Source: Mucilaginibacter frigoritolerans
Lineage (GTDB): Bacteria; Bacteroidota; Bacteroidia; Sphingobacteriales; Sphingobacteriaceae
Reading direction: 5' to 3'
Assembly (NCBI RefSeq): GCF_007830615.1
Contig: NZ_VLLI01000004.1
Span: 186,001-250,000, forward strand
DNA length: 64,000 bases
Shown: in pieces, positions 25,954 to 35,540 of the stretch
How the letters are laid out: every line of letters begins with the position of its first letter
Position numbering within the stretch: the first letter of the stretch is position 1
The notes under the pieces: model-generated
Databases searched by the model: none
Seen by the model: the letters and a program-made list of their open reading frames with translations, nothing else
Told to the model about the DNA's origin: nothing
Position numbers and translations under genes: made by a program

Positions 25954-26235
25954 ATGGAAATACAAAATAGAAATGATGGCAAACGTGGCGCTTTTTTTAT
26001 AGAGGAAGAAGGCAAAGAGATAGCCCTGATGCATTATACCTTTGCAGGTCCCACAAAAATGATCATCGATCATACCGAAGTAAACCCTGCTTATGAAGGT
26101 AAGGGCCTGGGGCGCAAGCTGGTAAAAGCCGGGGTTGATTATGCCCGTGAGCAACATATTAAAATTTTACCGCTTTGTCCTTTTGCCAAAAAGATATTCG
26201 ATATTACACCTGATTATGCCGACGTACTTTTTTAG
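25954..26235 (+). CDS. Small GNAT-family N-acetyltransferase (YjdJ-like)
   Basis: 93-residue minimal acetyltransferase of the Gcn5-related PF14542 type. The acetyl-CoA loop is AYEGKGLGRKLV, followed by the usual short ending KILPLCPFAKKIF. Proteins of this type (YjdJ, human NATD1) are short and their substrates are unknown. It is followed 42 bp later by the OsmC fusion gene on the same strand, the same neighbour arrangement seen for small stress-related genes, so the two may be co-transcribed. Cytoplasmic. Confidence 0.88.
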   Translation: MEIQNRNDGKRGAFFIEEEGKEIALMHYTFAGPTKMIIDHTEVNPAYEGKGLGRKLVKAGVDYAREQHIKILPLCPFAKKIFDITPDYADVLF

Positions 26236-26277
26236 TCTATCAGCGTTAGCGTTAATATACATTTAAAAAATATCCAT

Positions 26278-26913
26278 ATGAAATACATACTGGAACATCC
26301 TGTAACCGCCGTTATAGGCACCGAAAAATATAAATGTACCGTTGAGTGGCGGCATGGGAAGTTTATTGTGGATGAACCTGAAGCTAAAGGAGGAAATGAC
26401 CTTGGCCCTGATCCATACACGCTATTGTTATCATCATTAGGCACCTGTACCATTGCAACCCTGCGCATGTACATTGACAGAAAAGGCTGGGATGTACCAC
26501 AAATTAGTGTTGCTGTAAACATGTACCAGGAAACAAAGGATGAAAAAACAGTAACTGTGATTGACAGGGACGTGAGTTTTTCATCGCCGGTAACGGATGA
26601 ACAGCGCGAGCGACTGATACAAATTGCCAAAGCTTGCCCAGTTTCAAAAATACTGGAAGGTGAAATACAGATTCGCACATTTGCTTACAGCGATGGCGAA
26701 GACAAGGACAAACATACCTATACCAACGGAGAAGTTACCGTAGCCTGGAAGCCAGAGCTTTGTAAGCATGCTGCACGCTGCGCAACCCAGCTATCTACCG
26801 TTTTTAATCCGGCTGTAAAACCCTGGGTAAATATGGATGGCGCCACCAGCCAGGAAATTGTTGACCAGGTAAATAAATGCCCTACAGGAGCTTTAAGCAT
26901 TGAAAAGAAGTAA
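26278..26913 (+). CDS. OsmC-like peroxidase fused to a divergent ferredoxin domain
   Basis: 211 residues. Residues 1-140 are an OsmC/Ohr fold with both expected cysteines, C57 in SLGTCTIATL and C120 in KACPVSKIL, so thiol peroxidase activity on organic hydroperoxides is plausible. Residues about 148-211 match the divergent 4Fe-4S mono-cluster domain (PF06902): ELCKHAARC gives two cysteines and KCPTGALSI the third. A ferredoxin tail could feed electrons to the peroxidase site (inference). Cytoplasmic. It follows the small GNAT gene. Confidence 0.88.
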   Translation: MKYILEHPVTAVIGTEKYKCTVEWRHGKFIVDEPEAKGGNDLGPDPYTLLLSSLGTCTIATLRMYIDRKGWDVPQISVAVNMYQETKDEKTVTVIDRDVSFSSPVTDEQRERLIQIAKACPVSKILEGEIQIRTFAYSDGEDKDKHTYTNGEVTVAWKPELCKHAARCATQLSTVFNPAVKPWVNMDGATSQEIVDQVNKCPTGALSIEKK

Positions 26914-26926
26914 TAAGCAATTTGCT

Positions 26927-27298
26927 TCAAGAAGATCTCTGCTCCATTCGCGCCTTGTTCATTACCCGGTAAAAAAACAATCCGCCTAAAATATAAAGCA
27001 GTACGTCAATCCAATCGGCAGTATAGGTTTTGGAGAGATATGGTAAAAAGCCTTCAAATACTATTGCCACATAAATTACTATAAAGGCTACCTGGCGTTT
27101 TGATAATACGTAGTGGTTGCTTTTAATAATAAATACCCGGTTAAACCAAAGGCCCAGGTTGGCAATAACGGGTATGGCAAAGACATCATTAATATACCCA
27201 TTAATATAGGGCAGTGGGTGGCTTGTTCTACGTAAAACAAGTACTATTGCCCAGGTAAGGCAGCCAATAATAAACCATGGGTTAAGTAACGTTTTCAT
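26927..27298 (-). CDS. Small polytopic membrane protein
   Basis: 123 residues with about four hydrophobic helices (near 7-22, 40-56, 70-88, 96-112) and the motif KTYTADWIDVLLYILGG before the last helix. Similar Bacteroidota proteins have been labelled magnesium citrate secondary transporter, but I see no support for transport in so small a protein. It begins one base after the stop of the zinc-ribbon membrane gene upstream, so the two are coupled and perhaps work together. Function unknown. Confidence 0.7.
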   Translation of the reverse strand: MKTLLNPWFIIGCLTWAIVLVLRRTSHPLPYINGYINDVFAIPVIANLGLWFNRVFIIKSNHYVLSKRQVAFIVIYVAIVFEGFLPYLSKTYTADWIDVLLYILGGLFFYRVMNKARMEQRSS

Positions 27299-27613
27299 TT
27301 ATCCTGGCAATAAACTTAGTAACAACAGTATCAGGGTTATAAAAACAAAAAAAACTATTTGCAGGTAATAAGCCAGCCAGCGTAGGTTATTCAAAAAGGT
27401 TTTAAGGGTACGTGTAAATTCACTGTCCTCAGGCTTTATAAAAAAGTAATCATTTTCTTTAATTACTTCCTTCCTGATCTTTTTCTCCACCTCGCGCGAA
27501 AATCTTTTCGGCTCCAGAAAACCGTCGCAATACAAACAGCGGTCATCAATATCGCCGTTCCACAAAGTCCATTCCCCGCAATGCGGACACTTTATTTCCC
27601 TTATCTGGCTCAT
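27299..27613 (-). CDS. Zinc-ribbon protein with C-terminal membrane anchor
   Basis: 104 residues. Two CxxC knuckles (CPHCGEWTLW and CLYCDGFLEP) form a zinc ribbon at residues 9-37; a charged linker with REVEKKIRKEV follows; the last ~25 residues (YLQIVFFVFITLILLLLSLL) are a membrane helix. The zinc ribbon should face the cytoplasm. It is coupled to the four-helix membrane gene that follows. The pair is not known to me as a characterised system. Confidence 0.7.
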   Translation of the reverse strand: MSQIREIKCPHCGEWTLWNGDIDDRCLYCDGFLEPKRFSREVEKKIRKEVIKENDYFFIKPEDSEFTRTLKTFLNNLRWLAYYLQIVFFVFITLILLLLSLLPG

Positions 27614-27670
27614 TTATTATTACAAATATAATGTTGACGATGGGTTTAATGCAGTGAAATTATGTCGCTT

Positions 27671-27737
27671 GCAGAGTTTACTCTCCCGGTCTACGCTACG
27701 CTGGACCTGCCCTCTCTACAACATTTGTAAAGAGGGT
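27671..27737 (-). repeat. R1 interspersed repeat, partial copy
   Basis: Read on the minus strand it gives GAGGGCAGGTCCAGCGTAGC and then a GTAGACCGGGAGAGT stretch, matching the first third of the R1 copies at 30617 and 62471. The rest of the 400-bp gap holds a second G/C-rich stretch (27770-27835) related to R2, and no gene. Confidence 0.65.
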
Positions 27738-28013
27738 AAAAAAAAATAAAAACTTTCCCAACCCTCTTTGCCTCTCGCGGCAGAGAGGGGCAAAGAGCGA
27801 AGCAATGCCGGGGTGAGTTGACTCTCAGTCATGCATTTTCATCCTCCCTAAACACCTTTCCATCTATACATTAACCAATTTTATCGATTAGGTTTAAAAG
27901 TAATTATTTATATATTTACTTTTAATTGTGTCAATAAAACACAATGGTTTCTGGCCTCATTTTTAAAACCAATTATAAGATCAGCATTGATCTTGAAACT
28001 TTATTCCAATAAT

Positions 28014-30611
28014 ATGAAAAGAAAAATACACCTTTCTGCTGTGCTCTGTTTTTCTGGTGCTGCTTTCCTGTTCGTTTTGTCGGCAGGGATGAGTGGTAAC
28101 AGTGCCATCGATCCATCAAAAAAATGGACGGCTTCCCTGCCCGATAGTGCGGGTATTGTTTTGGTGAAAAATCCAAACGGGCCAACTTTAGGCTATTCCA
28201 CCACTTCGGGCGTAAAGATTTTAACCGTTGATGGTCTTGCCTTTAAGGATCTCAACAAAAATGGTAAGCTTGACAAGTATGAAGACTGGCGCCTGCCGGT
28301 AGACGAACGCGCCAAGGACCTGGCATCAAAACTATCAATCGATCAAATTGCCGGGTTAATGTTGTACAGTATTCACCAGGCTATCCCGGCATTATCTGGC
28401 GGTCCGTTTGGGGCAGGAACCTATAACGGCAAAAAGTTTAACGAAGGTGGTATCAATCCTGCCTGGGTTACCGATCAGCAGAAAGACTTTTTAATAAAAG
28501 ATAATTTAAGGCACGTGCTGGTTACTTCAGTTCAAAGTCCGGAAGTAGCTGCACAGTGGAATAACAACGTGCAGGCCCTGGTGGAAGGTACCGGCTTTGG
28601 TATTCCAGCCAACAATAGCTCCGATCCACGCCATAGCACTAATTCGGGTGTGGAATATACTGCGGGTGCGGGTGGTAAAATATCGCAATGGCCTGATCAG
28701 TTGGGCTTGGCGGCTACGTTTGATCCTGCTGTGGTACAGCAGTTTGGAAATATTGCCGCAAAAGAATATAGGGCATTGGGCATTGCAACGGCCCTGTCGC
28801 CCCAAATTGATTTGGGTTCAGAGCCACGCTGGGCACGCATCAACGGTACTTTTGGTGAGGACCCGCAACTGGATGCCGATATGGCGAGGGCTTATGTTGA
28901 TGGCTTTCAAACCTCAACCGGCGATGCGGAGATAAAAGATGGCTGGGGCTTCAATAGTGTAAACGCCATGATGAAACATTGGCCGGGTGGCGGCCCCGAA
29001 GAAGGCGGCCGCGACGCGCACTTTGCTTATGGCAAGTTTGCCGTTTATCCGGGTAATAATTTTGATGAACACCTGGTATCCTTTGTTGATGGTGCTTTGA
29101 AATTATCGGGCCCAACAAAAATGGTTTCGGCAGTAATGCCTTACTACACTATTTCGTACGGAAGGGATAAAATAACCGGCGAAAACGAAGGTAACAGCTA
29201 TAATAAATATTTAATAACCGATTTGCTCCGCAAAAAATATGGGTTTGATGGTGTTGTTTGTACCGATTGGCTGGTTACGGCTGATGAAGGTAAAACGCCC
29301 GATGTTTTTGCCGGGAAATCATGGGGAATGGAAACCAAAACCGTTGCCGAGCGCCATTACAAAGTGCTGATGGCCGGGGTTGATCAGTTTGGTGGTAACA
29401 ATGTGGCCGGGCCGGTTATTGAGGCTTATAACATGGGTGTTAAAGAGCATGGCGAAGCATTTATGCGTGCAAGGTTTGAGCTATCGGCAGTGAGGTTGCT
29501 GCGCAACATATTCAGGGTTGGTCTTTTTGAAAACCCCTACCTGGATGTAGAAAAATCAAAAGCCACTGTGGGTAATCCTGATTTTATGACCGCTGGTTAT
29601 AATGCGCAGTTAAAGTCAATTGTAATGCTAAAAAATCATGATAATGTGCTGCCGCTGCAAAAGGGTAAAACCATTTATCTGCCTAAAAAATATACTCCGT
29701 CAATAAAAGGCTTTTTTGGGCCGCCGTCAAAAGAGCGTTGGGACGATGCTGTGAGTGCGGAATTGATCAGTAAATATTTTACCGTGACTGATGATCCGGC
29801 CAAAGCGGACTATGCCATTGTTTTTGTAAGCAGTCCAAGTGGCGGAGCAGGTTATGATGCCGATGATGTGGCTAAAGGAGGTAATGGATACGTACCCATC
29901 ACTTTGCAATATGGAGCCTATACTGCAACTGACGCCCGTGAACATAGCATAGCTGCCGGCGACCCTGCCGAACCAACCGTAAAGGATCGTACCTACAAAG
30001 GCAAGAGCATTACCGCGGGCAATTACAACGACCTGAAAACTATTGAGGAAACTAAAAAAGCCATGAACGGCAAGCCCGTAATTGTAGCTATTACTTTAAC
30101 CAAACCGGCTATCCTGGCGGAGTTTGAAAAAGATGCTAATGCTATTGTTGCCAGCTTTGGCGTGCAAAACCAGGCCATACTGGATATTTTAACCGGTGCA
30201 GCCGAACCATCGGGCTTATTGCCATTCCAGATGCCTGCCAATATGCAAACGGTGGAGCTGCAGGATGAAGATATCCCGCATGACATGATCTGCTATACCG
30301 ATGCCGACGCGCATACCTATGATTTTGGTTTCGGCTTAAACTGGAAAGGAGTAATACATGATGCCCGCACCGAAAAATATGTAGGGGTAGTTGCTAAACC
30401 TGTTATCAGCATAAAAGGAAATACCGCAACCATTACTACCGCTACACCCGGTGCGAAAATTTATTATACCACCAATGGTACTACACCATCCTTTGTGGAA
30501 GCCAATGAATATTCAAAACCAATCAGCCTTAAAAAGGGAACAACCATAAAGGCTATTGCAAAAGTTTTTGGGGTTGATAATAGTGGCTTAGTGGAAGCTA
30601 GGGTGGAGTAA
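28014..30611 (+). CDS. Secreted glycoside hydrolase family 3 enzyme with CHB_HEX-type tail
   Basis: 865-residue exported beta-glycosidase, probably a beta-glucosidase or xylosidase acting on oligosaccharides. The signal peptide ends near residue 25. An EF-hand-like calcium loop DLNKNGKLDKYED at 79-91 is seen in related GH3 enzymes. The (beta/alpha)8 part has KHWPGGGPEEGGRD and the nucleophile D418 in GVVCTDWL; the second GH3 domain follows. The last ~65 residues (IYYTTNGTTPS) resemble the chitobiase C-terminal domain, an extra module. I chose the ATG at 28014, which gives a normal signal peptide, over a TTG at 27987. R1 repeats lie on both sides in opposite orientation. Confidence 0.9.
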   Translation: MKRKIHLSAVLCFSGAAFLFVLSAGMSGNSAIDPSKKWTASLPDSAGIVLVKNPNGPTLGYSTTSGVKILTVDGLAFKDLNKNGKLDKYEDWRLPVDERAKDLASKLSIDQIAGLMLYSIHQAIPALSGGPFGAGTYNGKKFNEGGINPAWVTDQQKDFLIKDNLRHVLVTSVQSPEVAAQWNNNVQALVEGTGFGIPANNSSDPRHSTNSGVEYTAGAGGKISQWPDQLGLAATFDPAVVQQFGNIAAKEYRALGIATALSPQIDLGSEPRWARINGTFGEDPQLDADMARAYVDGFQTSTGDAEIKDGWGFNSVNAMMKHWPGGGPEEGGRDAHFAYGKFAVYPGNNFDEHLVSFVDGALKLSGPTKMVSAVMPYYTISYGRDKITGENEGNSYNKYLITDLLRKKYGFDGVVCTDWLVTADEGKTPDVFAGKSWGMETKTVAERHYKVLMAGVDQFGGNNVAGPVIEAYNMGVKEHGEAFMRARFELSAVRLLRNIFRVGLFENPYLDVEKSKATVGNPDFMTAGYNAQLKSIVMLKNHDNVLPLQKGKTIYLPKKYTPSIKGFFGPPSKERWDDAVSAELISKYFTVTDDPAKADYAIVFVSSPSGGAGYDADDVAKGGNGYVPITLQYGAYTATDAREHSIAAGDPAEPTVKDRTYKGKSITAGNYNDLKTIEETKKAMNGKPVIVAITLTKPAILAEFEKDANAIVASFGVQNQAILDILTGAAEPSGLLPFQMPANMQTVELQDEDIPHDMICYTDADAHTYDFGFGLNWKGVIHDARTEKYVGVVAKPVISIKGNTATITTATPGAKIYYTTNGTTPSFVEANEYSKPISLKKGTTIKAIAKVFGVDNSGLVEARVE

Positions 30612-30616
30612 ATGCC

Positions 30617-30782
30617 TTCCCCGCCCTCTTTATTGCTCACAATAGAGAGGGCAGATCCAGCGAAGCGTAGATCGGGTGAGTCTACTCTGCGGGCGGCGTT
30701 AACGTAAATGCATTGGCGGTGTCTACTCATCCCGACGTTGCTTCGCCCGTCGACCTTCTCTCCGCTTCGCGCAAAGAAGGTA
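30617..30782 (+). repeat. R1 interspersed repeat, full copy
   Basis: It starts 5 bases after the GH3 stop with a hairpin GCCCTCTTTATTG...CAATAGAGAGGGC, has the core GTTAACGTAAATGCATTG, and ends with a second hairpin ACCTTCTCTCCGC...GCAAAGAAGGT. About 170 bp, non-coding. Confidence 0.85.
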
Positions 30783-30803
30783 ATAAAAGCATTTTTCCTC
30801 AAC

Positions 30804-30836
30804 AAAAAGCCATCGCACAGTATGCGATGGCTTTTT
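30804..30836. terminator. Bidirectional terminator
   Basis: Perfect 14-bp arms AAAAAGCCATCGCA and TGCGATGGCTTTTT around CAGTA, between the converging GH3 and GNAT genes. Confidence 0.92.
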
Positions 30837-30848
30837 TATTCACAATAT

Positions 30849-31526
30849 TTAACTTTTCTGTATAGTATAAATTGGCATTTCAACGCGTGTAACAAACCCC
30901 AGCGATTTATAAAGGGCAATAGCCCTGGCATTGTCTGTTAGTACGTTAAGATAGGGGATTCCGCCCAATGCTTTTATCCGCTCCACATGGTATAATAAAA
31001 GTTTGGCGGCATAGCCATTCCCTAAATAGTCGGGATGGGTACAAACAGCGCTGATTTCAGCATAAGGTTCGGGGTTCATCCGTTGGCCGGCCATGGCGAT
31101 AAGCTTGTCTCCATCAAAAATTCCTTTATAGTGACCGAATTCTATTGTTCTTTCAGCAAATGGCCCCGGATTGGTTAACTTGGTTAAGGCAAGCATCTGT
31201 GGGATATGCTCATCGTTTAAAGGCAAAATAGATACATTTTTATCTACATCCCTTGTCGGCGTTTCACAAACCATCTGAAATATTCTAACCTGGCCAACTG
31301 TTTTCCAGGGTTGCGGAATGGTGCGTTCAACTAACGAAGGAAATGCCACATACCCGGCAGGTAGCAGATTATACAACTCTTCAAAATGGCTATCGGTTGG
31401 CTCCGCAACACCAACAAAAGGCGATACATCCTTGGAAAAGTATTTTGCCTTTTCGTTTCCGTGTGCAATTGATTTATTTCCGGAGTTTAAGGCGTTCCAA
31501 ATAGGATTATCGAGCGGGTGATACAT
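30849..31526 (-). CDS. GNAT-family N-acetyltransferase (FR47-like)
   Basis: 225-residue acetyltransferase. The catalytic half has the FR47-like pattern: FDGDKLIAMAGQRM, AEISAVCTHPDYLGNGYA with the acetyl-CoA loop, and the closing NARAIALYKSLGFVTR. The N-terminal half is the less conserved family-specific part. I chose the ATG at 31526 (MYHPLDNPIWNAL), which matches the usual start of this group; the longer frame to 31577 needs a TTG. Cytoplasmic, substrate unknown. It is divergent from the nucleotidase gene and ends at the shared terminator at 30804-30836. Confidence 0.83.
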   Translation of the reverse strand: MYHPLDNPIWNALNSGNKSIAHGNEKAKYFSKDVSPFVGVAEPTDSHFEELYNLLPAGYVAFPSLVERTIPQPWKTVGQVRIFQMVCETPTRDVDKNVSILPLNDEHIPQMLALTKLTNPGPFAERTIEFGHYKGIFDGDKLIAMAGQRMNPEPYAEISAVCTHPDYLGNGYAAKLLLYHVERIKALGGIPYLNVLTDNARAIALYKSLGFVTRVEMPIYTIQKS

Positions 31527-31680
31527 GGCGGTATATGGTAAAATTGAAAGCGTGCCTTCCGGTGGCAAAGCTATCAATAATCATAAAAAGAACAACCGGC
31601 TACTTATCATTTCAAAGACATGAAATACGATTTCTGGTAAACAAGTTTCTCAAACAGCTTATCTTTTCTATTTTTGAGAT

Positions 31681-32211
31681 ATGAGAAAATCTATCGCGAT
31701 TGATATGGACGGGGTTATTGCCGATACCGAAACCCAATTTATAAACTGGTATGAGCTGGATTACGGCGTAAAAGTATACCCGCATGAAATACTGGGGCGC
31801 GAAGAAAACGAAATGTTTCCTGATAAAGAAGCCGCGCGGAAATTTGCTTTTACTCCCGGTTTTTTCCGGACACTGCCGGTAATGCCAGGTGCTGTGGAAG
31901 CGGTACAAACACTGATGGAAAACTTTGATGTATATATTGTTTCGGCAGCAATGGAATTTCCGCAGTCATTACCCGAAAAACTGGAATGGTTGCAGGAAAA
32001 CTTTCCTTTTATAGGCTGGCGCAATATTATTTTTTGTGGCGATAAAAGTGTTATCAATACCGATTTTATGATTGACGACCACATTAAAAACCTCGATTAT
32101 TTTAAAGGGAAGCCCATTATGTTTCATGCCTTTCATAATGTAAACCATAACCATCACCATAGGGTAAATAACTGGAAAGAGGCAGTAGCGTTTTTGGAAA
32201 CGCATTTGTAA
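31681..32211 (+). CDS. 5'(3')-deoxyribonucleotidase (NT5C-like HAD)
   Basis: 176-residue HAD phosphatase of the 5' nucleotidase, deoxy, cytosolic type C family (PF06941), which removes phosphate from deoxynucleoside monophosphates and helps balance dNTP pools. D8 and D10 in IDMDGVIAD are the nucleophile and acid/base. Later motifs are PGFFRTLPVMPGA, YIVSAAMEFP and the metal-site FMIDDHIKNL. A His-rich stretch (HNVNHNHHHRVN) near the C-terminus is an odd addition. The start at 31681 fits the family N-terminus. Ends at a strong terminator. Confidence 0.9.
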   Translation: MRKSIAIDMDGVIADTETQFINWYELDYGVKVYPHEILGREENEMFPDKEAARKFAFTPGFFRTLPVMPGAVEAVQTLMENFDVYIVSAAMEFPQSLPEKLEWLQENFPFIGWRNIIFCGDKSVINTDFMIDDHIKNLDYFKGKPIMFHAFHNVNHNHHHRVNNWKEAVAFLETHL

Positions 32212-32236
32212 TTAGCCGTTCCTGATGAAAAAAATA

Positions 32237-32268
32237 AGCGCCCCGTATCTCACCCCGGGGCGCTTTTC
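32237..32268. terminator. GC-rich terminator
   Basis: AGCGCCCCG and CGGGGCGCT 9-bp arms with a following TTTT, between the converging nucleotidase and TonB-dependent barrel genes. Confidence 0.85.
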
Positions 32269-32372
32269 AGTTATTGATAAAATCAACAACTAATCAACTA
32301 AATCAGGATCCCTACTGAACCCTTTCTCCGATAAACTGTTTAAAGTTTACAAGCTCTTATTAACCATTGTCT

Positions 32373-35225
32373 TTAGTCAACTGATGGGCCACCACCCGGA
32401 GGAGGGCCTCCAAAACCACCACCCGGAGGAGGACCCATACCACCAGGACCAGGGCCCATTTTTGGTGCAGTACCTGCTGTTTTCCTGAAACGATAGGTAA
32501 ACGTTAACAGGTAATACCTGCCCAAACGGTTGGCATTGGTTTGCGTAGTATAACTGCCGTTTTGTGTATTGGTATAACCGGTATTCTGGTTAAAAACATC
32601 CATTGCCGAAAGGCGTAGGGTAGCCATATTACCCTTTAAAAACCTGCGCTCAACGTAGGTGTTAAAAATATTAGGGTTGGTTGCTCCTTTATAACCGTAA
32701 TAAAGTGTTTTGGTGTAATCATAGCTGTAGGTCCAGTTATTCCAGATATAGTTTTTACCATTTAAGCCTAACACCAAACTTCTGAAATTGTCCTGTATAC
32801 CTGATTGGCTGATGGAGTTTTGTGAAGAGTTAACGGTGTAAGTACTACTGGCCTCAGCATCAATTATATCGGTAATATCAACCCTGAAACGGATGCCTTG
32901 TGATAATACCAGCGTTTTGGCAATATTCTTTTCGGTAGTTTCACGATAGTTAGTTGAGTCAACATTGCTAATGTAACTGATGTTATTGGTGTAAGAGGCA
33001 TTACCTACAAAAAACAGGTTATACTTCCGTTTTTCCCAAGGCTTGGCAAATACATAAAATGCCGATGCCGAATAATAGCCTGGGGCGTTTAAATAATCGG
33101 TAGCAATAGTGCCTGCCAGCTTATTATTAAGCGTATATTTTTTGGGGTAAGTAATGGTATTGGCAACTATTTTATTATCCGTTTGAACAAAAGACATGTT
33201 GCTGAAAAATACATTTCCGGACGTAAAATCGAAATTATTGTACCTTACCGAAAAGGTATTGTTATACTCCGGCTTCAGATCAGGGTTACCGGTTACGGGA
33301 TAAAGTGCGCTTGAAAAATCTGTTACCGGCTGCAATTCCGAATAAGTGGGCTGGTTGCTGGCGCCGCTATAGTTGGCACTGAATGTTTGCGTACGCGAAA
33401 TGTTATAAACGAAATGCGCATTGGGCGAAAAATTATAGCTGGTTAAATGCGTAGGTGCACTGTCTAATGAACTACCTTCCAGCAAAGCCGATTGGCCCGT
33501 AACACCTAAAACATAATTGTATTTCTTTTGAATAAAGCGGTAGTTTAAACCTACCCTGTTAATAATGAAATTATAAGTATAATCATTGCTCAACAACGGG
33601 TACATATTTATACTTCCATCGGTAGACAAGGTATCGGTTTCTTTATCTGCAACGGTGTTGGAATGTTTGTAATTATAATTCAGTTCGAGGTAAGAGTGCT
33701 TCGCAATCGGTTCGATATATGAAATATAGGTACTTACTGTATCAGTATGGCTGTCCGTTGTAATATATTGGTTTAATGGGGCATTAGGGTTGCCGCTGAT
33801 ATAATTGTAAACCGGGTTTTGATACTGATCAGTCTCCGAACGGCCTGCACCTAAATTTACACTGAAATTGCGTCCATGTCCGTTAAACCTGTGGTTGTAC
33901 AATACATTCAAACCATAGTTGGGAGATGATGAATGCACCAGCGAATTGTAGCTATAATCTGTTAAGGTTAATGCTGTGTCAGTTCTTGCCAGTATGTTTG
34001 AACCGGTTTGAATGGTATGCACACCAGCGTACGAAAACGAAGGACTGATTTTTAAATAATTCACCGTATCGGGCTTATACTCCATATTGAAGGTAAAACG
34101 ATGGTTTACCTTTCTGTCGGTTTCGTTACTGGTTTGGGTATTGGTAGTAGGATTGGACAGCGAAATATTGTTTTGTATAGTTGTGCTGATAGTGTTTACC
34201 GTATTGTCCGAAAAACTGTAGCTACCATAAACGGTAATCTTTTTCCCCCAGCTATCGCGGTAATTTAAACCGATGGATCTTTGCGTAGTAATACCATTAT
34301 TTGTGGCAGATGAACCCGGTCCGCCACCACCCTGCCGCCCACCGGGGCCGCCAAAGTTGAACAAGCTGGTATTGGTGTTGTTTAAATTAGCCAGTACCGC
34401 TATTTGCTGATCACCATTAAAGTTAAACAGATTGCCTTGTGCAATGTAGCGGTCTGCATCCTTAGTGCCTGCAACCTGCGGAATAGCATCTGCGCCATCG
34501 CCTGCGCTTACCTGTCCAAAATAACCATGGTTGCGGCTGGGTTTTATATTGATGTTCAGGATAGTTTCGGGGTCACCGCTTTTTATACCGGTAAGGTTGG
34601 CCTGGTCGCCATAATCATTTACAAACTGCACATTCTGCACGGCATCGGCAGGCAAGTTCTGTGTAGCAGTTTTTAAATCGCCACCAAAAAAATCCTTACC
34701 GTTTACACGTACTTTGGTAACACTCTTACCCTGAAAAGTAATATTGCCGCTGGCATCAACATCTGCTCCGGGCACTTTTCTGATCACATCTTCTATGGGT
34801 GCACCATCACGTACCGGGTAAGCCGCAGCGTTAAACTCTATAGTATCTTCCTTTACTTTTATCGGCAATGCATCAGCAATAACAACCGTGTTTAGCATGG
34901 TTGTTGATGTTTTTAAAATAATGGGCCGTAAAAAAACAGGCTGATTAGTATTATCTAAAGTAATACGTCTCCTCACCGGATCAAAGCCAATAGATTGTAT
35001 CACTAAACTGAACTGAGTAGCTTTTACGCCAGGGAAAACAAAAGCTCCTTTGGCATCGGTAACAGTAGTAATGCTGTCAGTTGCTGTTAGTAGTTTTACT
35101 GTTGAGCCGGGTAAGGTTAACTTGGTCGAATCGGTTACGGTTCCGTGAACATCCCTGCCGGTTTGCGCGTAAGTCCGTATACTTAGCAGCAGGATAAATG
35201 TTAAAAAAAAGTATGCTTGTTTCAT
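32373..35225 (-). CDS. TonB-dependent outer-membrane barrel (OMP_b-brl_3 type) with Gly/Pro-rich tail
   Basis: 950-residue outer-membrane protein. Signal peptide to about YAQ (21), carboxypeptidase-D-like regulatory domain (about 25-100, VHGTVTDSTKLTLPGSTVKL), plug region (VIRKVPGADVDASGNITFQG, KVRVNGKDFFGGDLKTATQN), then a barrel of the PF14905 type. This group lacks SusD partners and its ligands (peptides, metals, others) are mostly unknown. The extreme C-terminus is not the usual barrel strand end: after LTFTYRFRKTAG comes a ~30-residue Gly/Pro/Met tail with GPPPGGG repeats. A similar Gly-rich patch lies in an early barrel loop (GGPGGRQGGGGPG). The LytS/LytT genes are divergent from it. 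Confidence 0.9.
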   Translation of the reverse strand: MKQAYFFLTFILLLSIRTYAQTGRDVHGTVTDSTKLTLPGSTVKLLTATDSITTVTDAKGAFVFPGVKATQFSLVIQSIGFDPVRRRITLDNTNQPVFLRPIILKTSTTMLNTVVIADALPIKVKEDTIEFNAAAYPVRDGAPIEDVIRKVPGADVDASGNITFQGKSVTKVRVNGKDFFGGDLKTATQNLPADAVQNVQFVNDYGDQANLTGIKSGDPETILNINIKPSRNHGYFGQVSAGDGADAIPQVAGTKDADRYIAQGNLFNFNGDQQIAVLANLNNTNTSLFNFGGPGGRQGGGGPGSSATNNGITTQRSIGLNYRDSWGKKITVYGSYSFSDNTVNTISTTIQNNISLSNPTTNTQTSNETDRKVNHRFTFNMEYKPDTVNYLKISPSFSYAGVHTIQTGSNILARTDTALTLTDYSYNSLVHSSSPNYGLNVLYNHRFNGHGRNFSVNLGAGRSETDQYQNPVYNYISGNPNAPLNQYITTDSHTDTVSTYISYIEPIAKHSYLELNYNYKHSNTVADKETDTLSTDGSINMYPLLSNDYTYNFIINRVGLNYRFIQKKYNYVLGVTGQSALLEGSSLDSAPTHLTSYNFSPNAHFVYNISRTQTFSANYSGASNQPTYSELQPVTDFSSALYPVTGNPDLKPEYNNTFSVRYNNFDFTSGNVFFSNMSFVQTDNKIVANTITYPKKYTLNNKLAGTIATDYLNAPGYYSASAFYVFAKPWEKRKYNLFFVGNASYTNNISYISNVDSTNYRETTEKNIAKTLVLSQGIRFRVDITDIIDAEASSTYTVNSSQNSISQSGIQDNFRSLVLGLNGKNYIWNNWTYSYDYTKTLYYGYKGATNPNIFNTYVERRFLKGNMATLRLSAMDVFNQNTGYTNTQNGSYTTQTNANRLGRYYLLTFTYRFRKTAGTAPKMGPGPGGMGPPPGGGFGGPPPGGGPSVD

Positions 35226-35540
35226 TTTTTATTGTTGGATGATACAAATCAATTGCATTATTCATCCATAAAAAAACAGAATAGACGGCAAACCCGATTA
35301 AGTAGATAAATGCCTTATTTTAACCCATAAAAGCTTCATCTTAAATACCACGATCAAAATGGCTTTTTTAAAGATAATAATTGCCTCCCCGTCGGTATAA
35401 TATGGCTGATGATAGATTAGCATTGGCTTTATGCCGATTTGATTTGTAATATTGTTTGTGGAATAGTGAAGTTAATCAGATTTGTTGATTACTAACCTGT
35501 TAGCACAGTTAAGTTATTCCACTCAATCCACTCAAAAAAA
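35226..35540. other. Divergent regulatory gap between barrel and LytS genes
   Basis: 315 bp without a gene between oppositely directed starts. It is AT-rich with several partial -7-like boxes (for instance near TTTGTAATATTGTTTG at 35440-35455), but none is a full match, so promoters cannot be placed firmly. Confidence 0.4.

Noticed and set aside
27770..27835. Possible CRISPR-like or regulatory repeat in the gap before the GH3 gene
   Set aside because: Only a single G/C-rich palindrome related to the R2 family; no regular spacing, no cas genes anywhere in the window.
30617..30805. Similar short reading frames across R1 copies (for example minus strand 30464-30805 and 62459-62674, sharing CIYVNxARR and SPDLR text)
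   Set aside because: The similarity follows from DNA repeat identity. The frames have no start context, run into neighbouring genes and are broken in the third copy, so they are not a protein family.
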